DNA of 36,282 bases from ATZT02 sp964655115. Lineage in GTDB: Bacteria > Actinomycetota > Actinomycetes > S36-B12 > UBA5976. Below the pieces are notes generated by a model. That model had not been told where the DNA came from. It worked only from the letters and a program-made list of their open reading frames with translations, and ran no database searches. The stretch is from positions 1 to 36,282 of the forward strand of contig CAZZKM010000011.1 of NCBI GenBank assembly GCA_964655115.1, given 5' to 3'. The translations under genes and the position numbers were made by a program. Of the stretch, positions 21,828-30,533 are shown in pieces. Positions within the stretch are counted from its first letter, which is position 1; each line of letters opens with the position of its first letter.

Positions 21828-23198
21828 ATGAAGTTAAGCAAATTAACGGTAGTAAGTTTACTTCTTTTATCGTGGTTACTAAATCAATCAAATGCAAGTG
21901 CTGAAGAAAATAATGAATTAGCGTCTGTGGTTTTAGAACCTTTAGCTTACAAAGCTGCGGATAACACTTTGATTGAAAATATAGTTACAAAACAATTGAG
22001 TAATCCTTTGTATTCAACTGGATATGGAATTTCAATTCGAAATTTGACGGATGGTTCTGTTGTGTTTGAAAGTAATGCCGATGATTCAATGATGCCTGCA
22101 TCATTAACTAAAATTTATACCGCTGCAAGCAATTCTTTAACACTTGATTTAGATGCAAAATTTGTAACAAAGGTTAAATTTTTAAATAACAATGTCTATC
22201 TTGTTGGTGGAGGAGATCCACAATTAGGAACTGAAAGTAATCCTAGAAAAGCTGATTTAGAAGATTTAGCTAAACAAACAGCCGATAATTTAAAAAAATT
22301 TAATGTATTTGAGGTTAATTTATTTGTTGATGATTCATCGCTTGGTCCACTACAAAGGCCGACTGATTGGCTAGATAATTACTTTAGAAGTAGCGAAGTG
22401 CATTTAATTTCAGCACTTAATTTGGATGATCCACTTGCGCCAAGTCAAGCACCAGAAGATCCATCAATTACTACTGGTCAAACTTTTGCAGTTTATTTAA
22501 TTAAAAATAACATTAAAGTAAATGGTTTAGTTTATAGAAAAAAAGCTCCCTCAGATGCTTTTGATGTGGCGACTGAATATTCAAAGTCTGTAGCCCAAAT
22601 TATTGAAGATATGTTGATAATTTCTAATAATCAAGATGCAGAGATTTTAGCCAGAGTTGCTTCAGATATCGCAACAAAAGACCCATCTACAAATGCGGCT
22701 ACCGAATTAGTTTTGAACGATGTTGAAAAATTGGGTATTTCAAGTGTTGATAATGCATTATCAGATACCAGTGGATTAAGTCGTTCTAATAAAATCTCAC
22801 CTTCTGATTTCACAAATTTAATTTATAAATCTGTTTTAAAGCCTGATTTAATTATTGAAAATAAAGGAGATGCAGCAAAGTTTCTAACTTTGCCAACCTT
22901 TTCAATACCAGTAGATACGTGGCCAGTATTTACAGGACTTCCTACCGGTCATGGACTTGGCACAATGGAAAAAAGATTTAATGAAGAAAATTCACCTGGT
23001 CGTGGAGTTGTTAGAGCAAAAACTGGAACTCTAAATCAAGTAATTACCTTGGCTGGAACAATTACCACAAAAGATAATGCATTTCTATCTTTTGCCATTT
23101 TAGTAAACAGAGTTGAAAAACCAAATCAAGTTAGAGAAGAATTAGATAATCTTTTAAATGAAATCGCAAAATGTGAATGTGCATTAATTAATGAATAA
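21828..23198 (+). CDS. dacB: D-alanyl-D-alanine carboxypeptidase/endopeptidase (PBP4 family)
   Basis: Exported class C penicillin-binding protein of 456 residues that trims or cleaves peptidoglycan cross-links. MKLSKLTVVSLLLLSWLL followed by NQSNASAEE is a cleavable signal peptide. The active-site set is complete: SLTK (92-95, nucleophile Ser), SNN near residue 265 and KTG near residue 405, with the large insert between the first two typical of PBP4. ATG at 21828 is chosen because it begins the signal peptide and lies six bases after TATTAT. The end overlaps tilS by 8 bases; dacB-tilS-hpt-ftsH is a conserved actinobacterial order. Confidence 0.92.
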   Translation: MKLSKLTVVSLLLLSWLLNQSNASAEENNELASVVLEPLAYKAADNTLIENIVTKQLSNPLYSTGYGISIRNLTDGSVVFESNADDSMMPASLTKIYTAASNSLTLDLDAKFVTKVKFLNNNVYLVGGGDPQLGTESNPRKADLEDLAKQTADNLKKFNVFEVNLFVDDSSLGPLQRPTDWLDNYFRSSEVHLISALNLDDPLAPSQAPEDPSITTGQTFAVYLIKNNIKVNGLVYRKKAPSDAFDVATEYSKSVAQIIEDMLIISNNQDAEILARVASDIATKDPSTNAATELVLNDVEKLGISSVDNALSDTSGLSRSNKISPSDFTNLIYKSVLKPDLIIENKGDAAKFLTLPTFSIPVDTWPVFTGLPTGHGLGTMEKRFNEENSPGRGVVRAKTGTLNQVITLAGTITTKDNAFLSFAILVNRVEKPNQVREELDNLLNEIAKCECALINE

Positions 23199-24156
23199 TC
23201 CACCAATTAATTTACAAAATGCAGTTAATCATTTATTAAAAAACTTTGAACCAGCCGATAATATTTTGGTCGCATGCTCTGGAGGCGCAGATTCACTAGC
23301 ACTTGCATGGACTAGTCAAGTTGTAGCAAAAAGATTAGGTTTAAATCTGATTTGTGTAATTATTGATCACCAATTAATCAAAGAATCTGCTCAAGTTGCC
23401 TTAGAGGCAAAGATTAAATGTGAGAATTTTGGAATTGAAAAAGTTGTAATTAAACAAATTGAAGTTAAAGAAAATAAAGAAGGTTTAGAAGCAGCAGCTA
23501 GAAAAGCAAGATATGAAGCTTTTGAACAATTAGCAATTGAATTTGATGCCAATGCAGTTTTACTTGCGCACACTCAAGATGATCAGGCTGAAACTATGTT
23601 AATGAGATTAACAAGAGGAAGTGGAGCTAAATCTTTATCAGCCATGAAAGAAGTTTCTGGAAAATATTTAAGACCATTTTTGCACATCAGAAAATTCGAA
23701 TTAGTTAACGCATTAGAAAAAGAAGGAATCACTTATTGGCAAGATCCTTCTAACACTGATTACAAATTCTTAAGAGCCAAAGTAAGGCATGAATTAATGC
23801 CCAAACTAATTGAAGTGTTAGGCCAGTCTGCTATCGAATCCCTTGATAAAACTTCTGATTTACTAAAGGAAGATAACGATGCACTTGATTTGATTGCGCA
23901 AGAAAATTACGAAAAATTAAATCGAGAACTAAAAGTTGAAAACTTAGAAGAATATCCCGCAGCAATAAGAAAACGAATCATTAAAATTGCAGCTTTAGAA
24001 GCAGGTGTAATTTCTGGACCTTTTTCTTATGAACATATTGAGGCTATTGATGCTCTTGTTACAAACTGGCGTGGCCAAGGTAACGTCGACTTACCTGGTT
24101 TCATTCAAGCAAGCAGAGTTAATCAAACAATAAGATTTATTTCATCCCGAAACTAG
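23191..24156 (+). CDS. tilS: tRNA(Ile)-lysidine synthase
   Basis: ATP-dependent N-type PP-loop enzyme that converts the wobble C34 of tRNA-Ile(CAT) to lysidine so it reads AUA; essential in almost all bacteria. SGGADS (30-35) is the PP-loop. HTQDDQAETMLMRLTRGSG is the second conserved segment and ITYWQDPSNTDYKFLRAKVRHELMP the C-terminal part of the catalytic domain. The 321 residues are short, with only a brief tail beyond the core helical domain, as in other actinobacteria. The ATG lies inside the end of dacB (8-base overlap). AUA is a common codon in an AT-rich genome, so demand for this enzyme should be high. Confidence 0.94.
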   Translation: MNNPPINLQNAVNHLLKNFEPADNILVACSGGADSLALAWTSQVVAKRLGLNLICVIIDHQLIKESAQVALEAKIKCENFGIEKVVIKQIEVKENKEGLEAAARKARYEAFEQLAIEFDANAVLLAHTQDDQAETMLMRLTRGSGAKSLSAMKEVSGKYLRPFLHIRKFELVNALEKEGITYWQDPSNTDYKFLRAKVRHELMPKLIEVLGQSAIESLDKTSDLLKEDNDALDLIAQENYEKLNRELKVENLEEYPAAIRKRIIKIAALEAGVISGPFSYEHIEAIDALVTNWRGQGNVDLPGFIQASRVNQTIRFISSRN

Positions 24157-24170
24157 TTAATAAGGAAATA

Positions 24171-24731
24171 ATGAAAAGCGAAGATATTAAAAATCAAATC
24201 GTAAGAGAAGTTTTGAGTGAAAAACAAATTGATGAAAGAATTTCCGAAATTGCAAAACAAATTGATAAAGACTATGACGGGAAAGATTTACTTTTAATTG
24301 GTGTTTTAAATGGTGCGATTATGGTCATGGCGGATCTAGCTAGACACTTAACTAAAAATATCGAAATGGATTGGATGGCAGCCTCTTCTTATGGACACGG
24401 CACAACATCATCAGGAGTTGTAAGAATATTAAAAGATTTGGACACAGACATTGAAGGTAGAAATGTATTAATTGTTGAAGATATATTGGATACAGGACTT
24501 ACTTTGCATTGGTTGAAAAATAATTTACTTTCTAGAAATCCAAAAAGTGTGAAAATTTTTACTCTGTTAAGAAAACCAGACTCTTTACAAATGGATGTTA
24601 AGGCAGACTATGTCGGTTTTGATATTCCAAATGAATTTGTGATTGGGTATGGCTTAGATTACGCACAAAAGTACAGAAATTTAAGATCTATCGCCACTTT
24701 GCACCCAGACGTCTACACCCAAAACTCCTAA
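24171..24731 (+). CDS. hpt: Hypoxanthine(-guanine) phosphoribosyltransferase
   Basis: Purine salvage: hypoxanthine or guanine plus PRPP gives IMP or GMP. The 186 residues fit. VEDILDTG (102-109) is the PRPP-binding loop, LIGVLNGAIMVMADL the early conserved strand and loop, and the Lys/Asp region near VKADYVGFDIPNEFVIGYGLDYAQ completes the purine site. AAGGA 5 bases before the ATG is a good ribosome binding site, and tilS ends 14 bases upstream. Its place between tilS and ftsH is conserved. Confidence 0.93.
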   Translation: MKSEDIKNQIVREVLSEKQIDERISEIAKQIDKDYDGKDLLLIGVLNGAIMVMADLARHLTKNIEMDWMAASSYGHGTTSSGVVRILKDLDTDIEGRNVLIVEDILDTGLTLHWLKNNLLSRNPKSVKIFTLLRKPDSLQMDVKADYVGFDIPNEFVIGYGLDYAQKYRNLRSIATLHPDVYTQNS

Positions 24732-24750
24732 CGCGTAACATCGAAGGTGA

Positions 24751-24806
24751 GGCAATTTTTGCCAAACACTTGGAGTAGATAACAAACGGAGGTTTGGGTT
24801 TAACCC
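24751..24806 (+). promoter_or_regulatory. Structured ftsH leader with displaced ribosome binding site
   Basis: Within 84 bases between hpt and ftsH there are three complementarities: GGCAA-TTT-TTGCC (24751-24763), CCAAAC (24762-24767) with GTTTGG (24792-24797), and GGGTT-T-AACCC (24796-24806). The first two share bases, so they would be mutually exclusive. A strong GGAGG (24788-24792) lies 23 bases before the ftsH ATG, too far for direct use unless the last element folds. A leader-level control is possible. Confidence 0.35.
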
Positions 24807-24815
24807 TTTCTTTGA

Positions 24816-26819
24816 ATGAAGGCAAATAAGTTTTTTCGTGGTCCATTTTTCTGGATAACAGTTGCAATAACCTTAGTTTTACTTGGAAGCAATGTAATTT
24901 CTTCTTCAACTGCACCAGAAACAATTACAACTTCTCAAGCAGTTTTGGCTATTCAAAAAGACCAAGTCCAAAGTGTCAAATTAATTGATAGAGATCAAAG
25001 AATTGAATTAACTTTCAAAGATGGCAAGAAAGCAAAAGCAGACTTTATTACTGGACAAGGTGTTGTCCTTCAAGAACTTCTTCAAGCAAAAGTTGAACGT
25101 GGACTAATTGCTCAAGATGGTTATGACACAGTTGTTCCAAAGGAAAACTTTTTAGTCAATTTACTATTTACTTTACTTCCAATTGCTCTTGTTATATTTT
25201 TACTATTTTTCTTCATGGGCCAAATGCAAGGTGGAAACAGAGTACTTAACTTTGGTAAAGCAAAAGCAAGAGCGATTAATAAAGATATGCCAAAAACTAC
25301 ATTTGCAGATGTAGCTGGAGCAGATGAAGCAGTTGAAGAATTGCAAGAAATAAAAGAATTTTTAAGTGAACCTTCAAAATTTCAAGCAGTCGGTGCAAAA
25401 ATTCCTAAAGGAGTTTTACTTTATGGGCCACCTGGAACAGGTAAAACACTTTTAGCCAGAGCAGTAGCTGGAGAAGCCGGTGTTCCATTCTTTTCAATTT
25501 CTGGATCTGATTTCGTGGAAATGTTTGTTGGTGTTGGTGCAAGTAGGGTAAGAGATTTATTTGAACAAGCAAAACAAGCAGCACCTGCAATTATTTTCGT
25601 AGATGAAATTGATGCAGTTGGTAGACAACGCGGTGCAGGACTTGGTGGCGGACATGACGAAAGAGAACAAACACTAAATCAATTACTTGTTGAGATGGAT
25701 GGATTTGATGTCAACACAGGAGTAATTCTTATTGCAGCAACTAACCGACCAGATGTTTTAGATCCTGCATTGTTAAGACCAGGAAGATTTGACCGACAAG
25801 TTGCAGTTGAAAGACCAGATCTAAAAGGTAGAGAAAGAATTTTACAAGTTCATGCTAAAGGTAAACCAATTTCAGAAGATGTGAAATTAAATGAAGTTGC
25901 CAAAAGAACTCCAGGTTTCACAGGTGCAGATTTAGCAAACGTATTAAATGAAGCAGCTTTATTAACAGCAAGAAGTGGCAAGAAGTTTATTTATTCCTTA
26001 ATTCTTGATGAGGCAATTGATCGTGTTATCGCAGGTCCACAAAAAAGAACTCGTTTAATGAGCGATAAGGAAAGATTAATAACGGCTTATCATGAAGGCG
26101 GGCATGCTTTAGTTGCCGCAGCTTTGCCAAATACAGATCCAGTTCACAAAATTACAATTTTGCCAAGAGGAAGAGCACTTGGTTACACAATGGTTTTACC
26201 TGAACAAGACACTTATTCCACAACTAGAAATCAAATGCTTGATCAACTTGCTTACATGTTAGGTGGAAGAGCAGCTGAAGAAATGGTTTTTCATGATCCA
26301 ACAACAGGTGCTTCAAATGACATTGAAAAAGCAACTTCTGTTGCAAAAGCAATGGTTACTCAATATGGAATGACAGAAAGATTGGGTGCTATTAAATATG
26401 GCACAGAAGGAAGAGACGTATTTTTAGGTAGAGATTTGAATCATCAAAGAGATTATTCAGAAGATGTGGCTTCTGCAATTGATGAAGAGGTAAGAAAATT
26501 AATTGATAATGCTCATCACGAAGCATATGCAATTTTAGATAATAACCGTGCCATCTTAGATAAATTAGTAGTTGAGCTATTAGAAAAAGAAACATTAGAT
26601 AAAGAAGAAGTTGCAAAAATATTTACTAAATTAAAGAAGCGTCCAGCTAGACCTGCCTGGACAGGTTCAAGCAAAAGAAAACCTTCCAAGAAAGGTCCTG
26701 TTAAAGCACCAATTCGCTTAGTCAAAGATGATGAATCTGTGGCGTCTTTAAATCACTCAAGTGATCCATCAAATAAGAGTGGTGCAGTAGCAAGTCAAAC
26801 AGATAAAAATAAGAAATAG
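24816..26819 (+). CDS. ftsH: ATP-dependent membrane zinc metalloprotease FtsH
   Basis: Membrane-anchored AAA+ protease of 667 residues that extracts and degrades membrane and regulatory proteins. Helix 1 (about 10-30) and helix 2 (about 112-134) flank a periplasmic domain. Walker A GPPGTGKT is at 204-211, Walker B FVDEID at 261-266, and the second-region-of-homology Arg in RPGRFDRQV. The zinc site is HEGGH (426-430); the GG variant is common in actinobacteria. A basic Lys/Pro/Ser-rich tail (about 610-667) follows the protease domain. In-frame TGA lies just before the ATG, which fixes the start. It heads the folE-folP-folB-folK block as in mycobacteria. Confidence 0.97.
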   Translation: MKANKFFRGPFFWITVAITLVLLGSNVISSSTAPETITTSQAVLAIQKDQVQSVKLIDRDQRIELTFKDGKKAKADFITGQGVVLQELLQAKVERGLIAQDGYDTVVPKENFLVNLLFTLLPIALVIFLLFFFMGQMQGGNRVLNFGKAKARAINKDMPKTTFADVAGADEAVEELQEIKEFLSEPSKFQAVGAKIPKGVLLYGPPGTGKTLLARAVAGEAGVPFFSISGSDFVEMFVGVGASRVRDLFEQAKQAAPAIIFVDEIDAVGRQRGAGLGGGHDEREQTLNQLLVEMDGFDVNTGVILIAATNRPDVLDPALLRPGRFDRQVAVERPDLKGRERILQVHAKGKPISEDVKLNEVAKRTPGFTGADLANVLNEAALLTARSGKKFIYSLILDEAIDRVIAGPQKRTRLMSDKERLITAYHEGGHALVAAALPNTDPVHKITILPRGRALGYTMVLPEQDTYSTTRNQMLDQLAYMLGGRAAEEMVFHDPTTGASNDIEKATSVAKAMVTQYGMTERLGAIKYGTEGRDVFLGRDLNHQRDYSEDVASAIDEEVRKLIDNAHHEAYAILDNNRAILDKLVVELLEKETLDKEEVAKIFTKLKKRPARPAWTGSSKRKPSKKGPVKAPIRLVKDDESVASLNHSSDPSNKSGAVASQTDKNKK

Positions 26820-26824
26820 TTTTT

Positions 26825-27460
26825 ATGCAAGATCAAACTCGCATAAGTCCTACTGCTGATCCTCTTGCAGATATTGATCCATCGCAAAGACCAAGTTTCG
26901 ATGGGAAAAGAATCGAAAACGCTGTAAGAGAAATAATCATTGGAATTGGCGAAGATCCAGATAGAGATGGACTACAAGACACTCCAAAGAGAGTGGCAAA
27001 AGCTTATAAACAATTATTTTCTGGTCTTTATGAAAGACCAGAAGATGTGCTCGCAACAACTTTTGATTTAAATCACAACGAATTAGTTATTGTTAAAAAT
27101 ATAAATATTTTTTCAATTTGTGAACATCATTTACTACCATTTGTCGGTAAAGCAAGTGTGGGTTACATTCCAAATAACAATGGCAAAATAACTGGTTTAT
27201 CAAAACTTGCACGTTTAATTGATGTTTACGCAAAAAGACCTCAAGTTCAAGAAAGATTAACTTCACAAATTGCTGATGCTTTGATGAGAATTTTGAAACC
27301 ACAAGGAGTAATTGTGGTTATAGAGTGTGAACATTTCTGTATGAGTATGCGTGGAGTAAGCAAACCAGAATCTATGACAACAACTTCTGTGGTGAGAGGA
27401 ACTTTGGAAGAACCAGCGTTAAGACATGAAGCCTTAACCTTGATAACTCACAAAGCATGA
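26825..27460 (+). CDS. folE: GTP cyclohydrolase I (FolE type)
   Basis: First enzyme of folate synthesis: GTP to 7,8-dihydroneopterin triphosphate plus formate. The 211 residues have a polar N-terminal segment (about 1-25) before the core. Zinc ligands are Cys99 and His102 in SICEHHLLPF, and Cys172 in ECEHFCMSMRGV, which identify the zinc type IA enzyme. GKITGLSKLARL is the following signature. The ATG lies 5 bases after the ftsH stop, and its TGA overlaps the start of folP (ATGA), the usual coupling in this block. Confidence 0.95.
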   Translation: MQDQTRISPTADPLADIDPSQRPSFDGKRIENAVREIIIGIGEDPDRDGLQDTPKRVAKAYKQLFSGLYERPEDVLATTFDLNHNELVIVKNINIFSICEHHLLPFVGKASVGYIPNNNGKITGLSKLARLIDVYAKRPQVQERLTSQIADALMRILKPQGVIVVIECEHFCMSMRGVSKPESMTTTSVVRGTLEEPALRHEALTLITHKA

Positions 27461-28308
27461 TTCAAAATAAACGCTTAAAACCAAGCGGTTTACCAACTGA
27501 ATTAAATAACTTAGAAAGATGTCTTGTAGTTGGAGTATTAAATGTCACACCTGATTCATTTTCAGATGGTGGAAAATTCTTCGATAAAGATATCGCAATA
27601 AATCAGGCAAAAAAATTAATTACTGATGGAGCAGATTTAATTGACATAGGTGGTGAATCAACACGACCAGGTGCTGATCAAATAAGTATTGATGAAGAAA
27701 TAAAAAGAGTAATTCCAGTAATAAATGAGTTAAAAAAAGATAATATTTTTATCAGCATTGACACCATGAAACATGAAGTAGCAAAAGCTGCTGTTGAAGC
27801 AGGAGCAATCATTGTCAATGATGTAAGTGGTGGATTAGCAGATGAAAAAATGTTTGAAACAGTTGCCAAATTGGATGTTCCATATGTATTGATGCATTGG
27901 CGAGGCCATTCTAAAAATATGGATGATTTAGCAAAATATAAAAATGTAACCCAAGAAGTAATTGATGAATTAAGTGCTCAAACTAAAAAAGCTATTGATA
28001 AAGGATTGAAAAAAGAAAAAATTGTCTTGGACCCAGGTCTTGGATTTGCAAAAAATCCAGAGCACAATTGGCAAATTTTAAAAGACCTTAATTTATTTAA
28101 TCAACTTGAATTTCCAATTTATATTGGCGCATCCAGAAAAAGATTTCTAGCTCCATATTCAATAATCAAAGATTCATCAAATCTTGAAGATAGAGATTTG
28201 GCAACATCTGTGATTACTACCTATTCAGCAATTAATAATGCTTGGGCAGTAAGGGTGCATGATGCTAAGTCGAGTGCAATTGCAGTTAGATTAGTTAATC
28301 AACTTTAG
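27457..28308 (+). CDS. folP: Dihydropteroate synthase
   Basis: Joins 6-hydroxymethyl-dihydropterin pyrophosphate with para-aminobenzoate; the target of sulfonamides. The 283 residues are a TIM barrel. GVLNVTPDSFSDGGKF (about 27-42) is the first pterin-site signature and LIDIGGESTRPGA the second; SIDTM, NDVSGG, DPGLGFAKN and the C-terminal RVHDAKSS also match. The start ATG overlaps the folE stop by four bases. The folE-folP-folB-folK set makes a complete route from GTP to dihydropteroate, save the phosphatase step, which usually lacks a dedicated gene here. Confidence 0.95.
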   Translation: MIQNKRLKPSGLPTELNNLERCLVVGVLNVTPDSFSDGGKFFDKDIAINQAKKLITDGADLIDIGGESTRPGADQISIDEEIKRVIPVINELKKDNIFISIDTMKHEVAKAAVEAGAIIVNDVSGGLADEKMFETVAKLDVPYVLMHWRGHSKNMDDLAKYKNVTQEVIDELSAQTKKAIDKGLKKEKIVLDPGLGFAKNPEHNWQILKDLNLFNQLEFPIYIGASRKRFLAPYSIIKDSSNLEDRDLATSVITTYSAINNAWAVRVHDAKSSAIAVRLVNQL

Positions 28309-28314
28309 GAAAAT

Positions 28315-28677
28315 ATGGCTCAAGACACAATAAAAATTACAGGTATCAAAGCATTTGGTTATCACGGTGTTTTTACACATGAAAAAGATTCGGGACAAGA
28401 ATTTATTGTTGATATTGAATATAAATACGAGACAAAAGACGCAATTTCAAATGATGAGATTGATAATGCGATTGACTATGGTGCGGTTATTTTAAAAGTT
28501 AAATCAATTGTTGAATCAGGTTCTAAAAATTTAATTGAAACAGTTGCCAATCAAATAGCTAATGAACTATTAATAAATTTTCAAATTAATTGGGTTAAAG
28601 TAACACTTCATAAGCCACATGCGCCGGTTGAAATTAGCTTTAAAGATATTTCGATAGTAGTTGAAAGAAGTAAATGA
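28315..28677 (+). CDS. folB: Dihydroneopterin aldolase
   Basis: Converts 7,8-dihydroneopterin to 6-hydroxymethyl-7,8-dihydropterin and glycolaldehyde. The 120 residues are typical of this octameric T-fold enzyme. Visible are ITGIKAFGYHGVFTHEKDSGQ (active-site region with Tyr and the following Glu/Gln), AIDYGAVILKVK, and a late Lys in VTLHKPHAPV, the expected catalytic Lys. The start is 6 bases after folP; the TGA overlaps the folK start (ATGA). Confidence 0.93.
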   Translation: MAQDTIKITGIKAFGYHGVFTHEKDSGQEFIVDIEYKYETKDAISNDEIDNAIDYGAVILKVKSIVESGSKNLIETVANQIANELLINFQINWVKVTLHKPHAPVEISFKDISIVVERSK

Positions 28678-29168
28678 GAGCAGTAATTTCTTTAGGCTCA
28701 AACATTGGGGATAAATTTTCATATTTACAATCAGCTGTAAATGAAATCAGTGGATTAAGTCATTCAGAAATTTTGATTTGCTCAAGTGTTTATAAAACTA
28801 AACCAGTAGGTTTTGAAGATCAAGATGATTTCTTGAATGCTGTAATAATTCTTGAGACTGAATTTAGCGCAGAGGAATTATTACTAAAACTATTGTTGAT
28901 TGAATTAAATCTTGGTAGAGAAAGAACAATTAAATGGGGGCCAAGAACAATTGATTTAGATTTAATTGATTTTGAAAAATTAGTTTTAAATTCAGATAAA
29001 TTAACCCTTCCTCACCCTAGAGCTTATGAGAGATGTTTTGTTCTAAAACCTTGGAATGAAATAGATGACAGTGCTGAAATAACAGGACGCGGAAAAGTAA
29101 ATCAAATTTTAGAAAATATGGATTGTAATGGAGTAGAAGTTTTTCCGAGTATGTTAGTGATTTCATGA
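28674..29168 (+). CDS. folK: 6-hydroxymethyl-7,8-dihydropterin pyrophosphokinase
   Basis: Transfers pyrophosphate from ATP to 6-hydroxymethyl-dihydropterin, just before folP's reaction. The 164 residues fit. SLGSNIGDK begins the fold, TKPVGFEDQDDFLNAV is the substrate loop, LGRERTIKWGPRTIDLDLIDF holds the Mg-binding Asp pair, and LPHPRAYERCFVLKPW closes the site. Start and stop overlap the neighbours by four bases (ATGA), so the three genes folB, folK and DUF3180 are translationally coupled. Confidence 0.95.
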   Translation: MRAVISLGSNIGDKFSYLQSAVNEISGLSHSEILICSSVYKTKPVGFEDQDDFLNAVIILETEFSAEELLLKLLLIELNLGRERTIKWGPRTIDLDLIDFEKLVLNSDKLTLPHPRAYERCFVLKPWNEIDDSAEITGRGKVNQILENMDCNGVEVFPSMLVIS

Positions 29169-29665
29169 AACCAACCACCGCAAAAAACTTAAGTTCCTTT
29201 TTTATTTTTGCCGCTATAATTGGATATTTCGTCCCAAGTATTTATGAAAACTTAACTGGCACCTTTATCCCAGTAAGTATTAATACAGCTATTGCTTTAT
29301 TTGTTTTAAATACTTCTTTGCTTTATTGGATTATCATTTTTAAAAATAGATTAAAGAGTGCAAATGATAAAAACAAAGAGGCACTTAAGCGAAAAACTCC
29401 ACCTCATCCTTTAGTAGCAGCAAGAACTGTTGCTCTAGCATTTGCAGGATCTCGAGCAGGAACTTTGATTTTTGGTTTTTATTTTGGCTTAGGTATTAAT
29501 TTTTTACCAAAACTAGAACTTTCGCCGGTTCAAAATCGAATTTTTATTTCCCTTGTAATTATGGTATTTGCAATTATTTTAATTGGACTTTCCTTGTGGT
29601 TAGAGAAAATTTGTCGCATAAAAGATTCAGATGACGAGCCAGGACAAGGCACATCATTTGCTTAA
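29165..29665 (+). CDS. DUF3180 family membrane protein
   Basis: 166-residue membrane protein with four predicted helices (about 11-27, 38-56, 82-107 and 120-143). It matches DUF3180, found almost always after folK in actinobacteria (mycobacterial Rv3605c position). The basic cytoplasmic loop (KNRLKSANDKNKEALKRKTPPHP) sits between helices 2 and 3. Function is unknown; the conserved location hints at a link with cofactor synthesis but gives no activity. ATG overlaps the folK stop by four bases. Confidence 0.85.
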   Translation: MKPTTAKNLSSFFIFAAIIGYFVPSIYENLTGTFIPVSINTAIALFVLNTSLLYWIIIFKNRLKSANDKNKEALKRKTPPHPLVAARTVALAFAGSRAGTLIFGFYFGLGINFLPKLELSPVQNRIFISLVIMVFAIILIGLSLWLEKICRIKDSDDEPGQGTSFA

Positions 29666-29681
29666 TTATTAGAGTGCAATC

Positions 29682-30533
29682 ATGACTCAATTGGTTAGAA
29701 GCAATTCTGAGCTAAGAAGTGCAATGACAGGCTTAGCCAACAACATTTGCTTAGTCCCAACAATGGGTGCTTTACACGAAGGTCATGCTGCTTTAATAAA
29801 AGTTGGAAAAGAAAAAGTTGGAAATAATGGTTGTGTAGTTGTTAGTGATTTTGTTAATCCAAAACAATTTGGAAAAAATGAAGATTTTGAAAAATACCCA
29901 AGAGATTTAGAAAAAGATTTAAAAGTTGCCCATGCAGCAGGTGCACACATTTTGTGGGCGCCAAGTGCTGAAGATGTTTATCCTGGTCAATGGCCTTTAG
30001 ATGTAACAGAAGACAAAAGATTTGCAATATTAGAAGGAGCATCACGTCCGGGCCATTTTGCAGCGGTCGTGGAAGTTGTTACAAGATTATTTGACATTGT
30101 GCAGCCAAGATTTGCAGTCTTTGGTGAAAAGGATTTTCAACAACTAGTTTTTGTAAAAGAATTAGCAAGAAAAAGAAATCCTATTGTGGAAATAGTTCCT
30201 GTTGCCACCGTGAGAGAAAAAGATGGATTAGCAATGTCAAGTAGAAATCTATATTTATCATCAGATCAAAGAAATGTTGCACATTTAGTTCCTGATGCAT
30301 TACGAAATGCGACTTTAATGGCGAGTAAAGGATTAAACCAAAGCGAAATAAAAAATGAAGTAAAAAATTATTTGAAAAAGTCAGATTTAATTGAGTTAGA
30401 TTACATAGAGTTTGTTGACAATGAGTTGTTTGAATTAAACAACAATGAGGTAGGTAGAATTTTAATTGCTGTAAAATTAGGAAATACAAGATTAATAGAT
30501 AACATGCCAATTATGTTTAAGGCAAATTCATGA
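29682..30533 (+). CDS. panC: Pantothenate synthetase
   Basis: ATP-dependent joining of pantoate and beta-alanine to pantothenate, a precursor of coenzyme A. The 283 residues match. LVPTMGALHEGH (about 26-37) carries the HIGH-like nucleotide signature, VVSDFVNPKQFG the pantoate site, FGEKDFQQL the Lys-containing loop, and AMSSRN the KMSKS-like signature. ATG at 29682 is 16 bases after DUF3180. Its stop overlaps nadB by four bases. The expected partner panD, for beta-alanine, is not next to it. Confidence 0.94.
   Translation: MTQLVRSNSELRSAMTGLANNICLVPTMGALHEGHAALIKVGKEKVGNNGCVVVSDFVNPKQFGKNEDFEKYPRDLEKDLKVAHAAGAHILWAPSAEDVYPGQWPLDVTEDKRFAILEGASRPGHFAAVVEVVTRLFDIVQPRFAVFGEKDFQQLVFVKELARKRNPIVEIVPVATVREKDGLAMSSRNLYLSSDQRNVAHLVPDALRNATLMASKGLNQSEIKNEVKNYLKKSDLIELDYIEFVDNELFELNNNEVGRILIAVKLGNTRLIDNMPIMFKANS

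Noticed and set aside
26091..26105. HEGGH instead of HEAGH in FtsH as an active-site change
   Set aside because: The zinc ligands and catalytic Glu are intact, and this variant is normal in actinobacterial FtsH.
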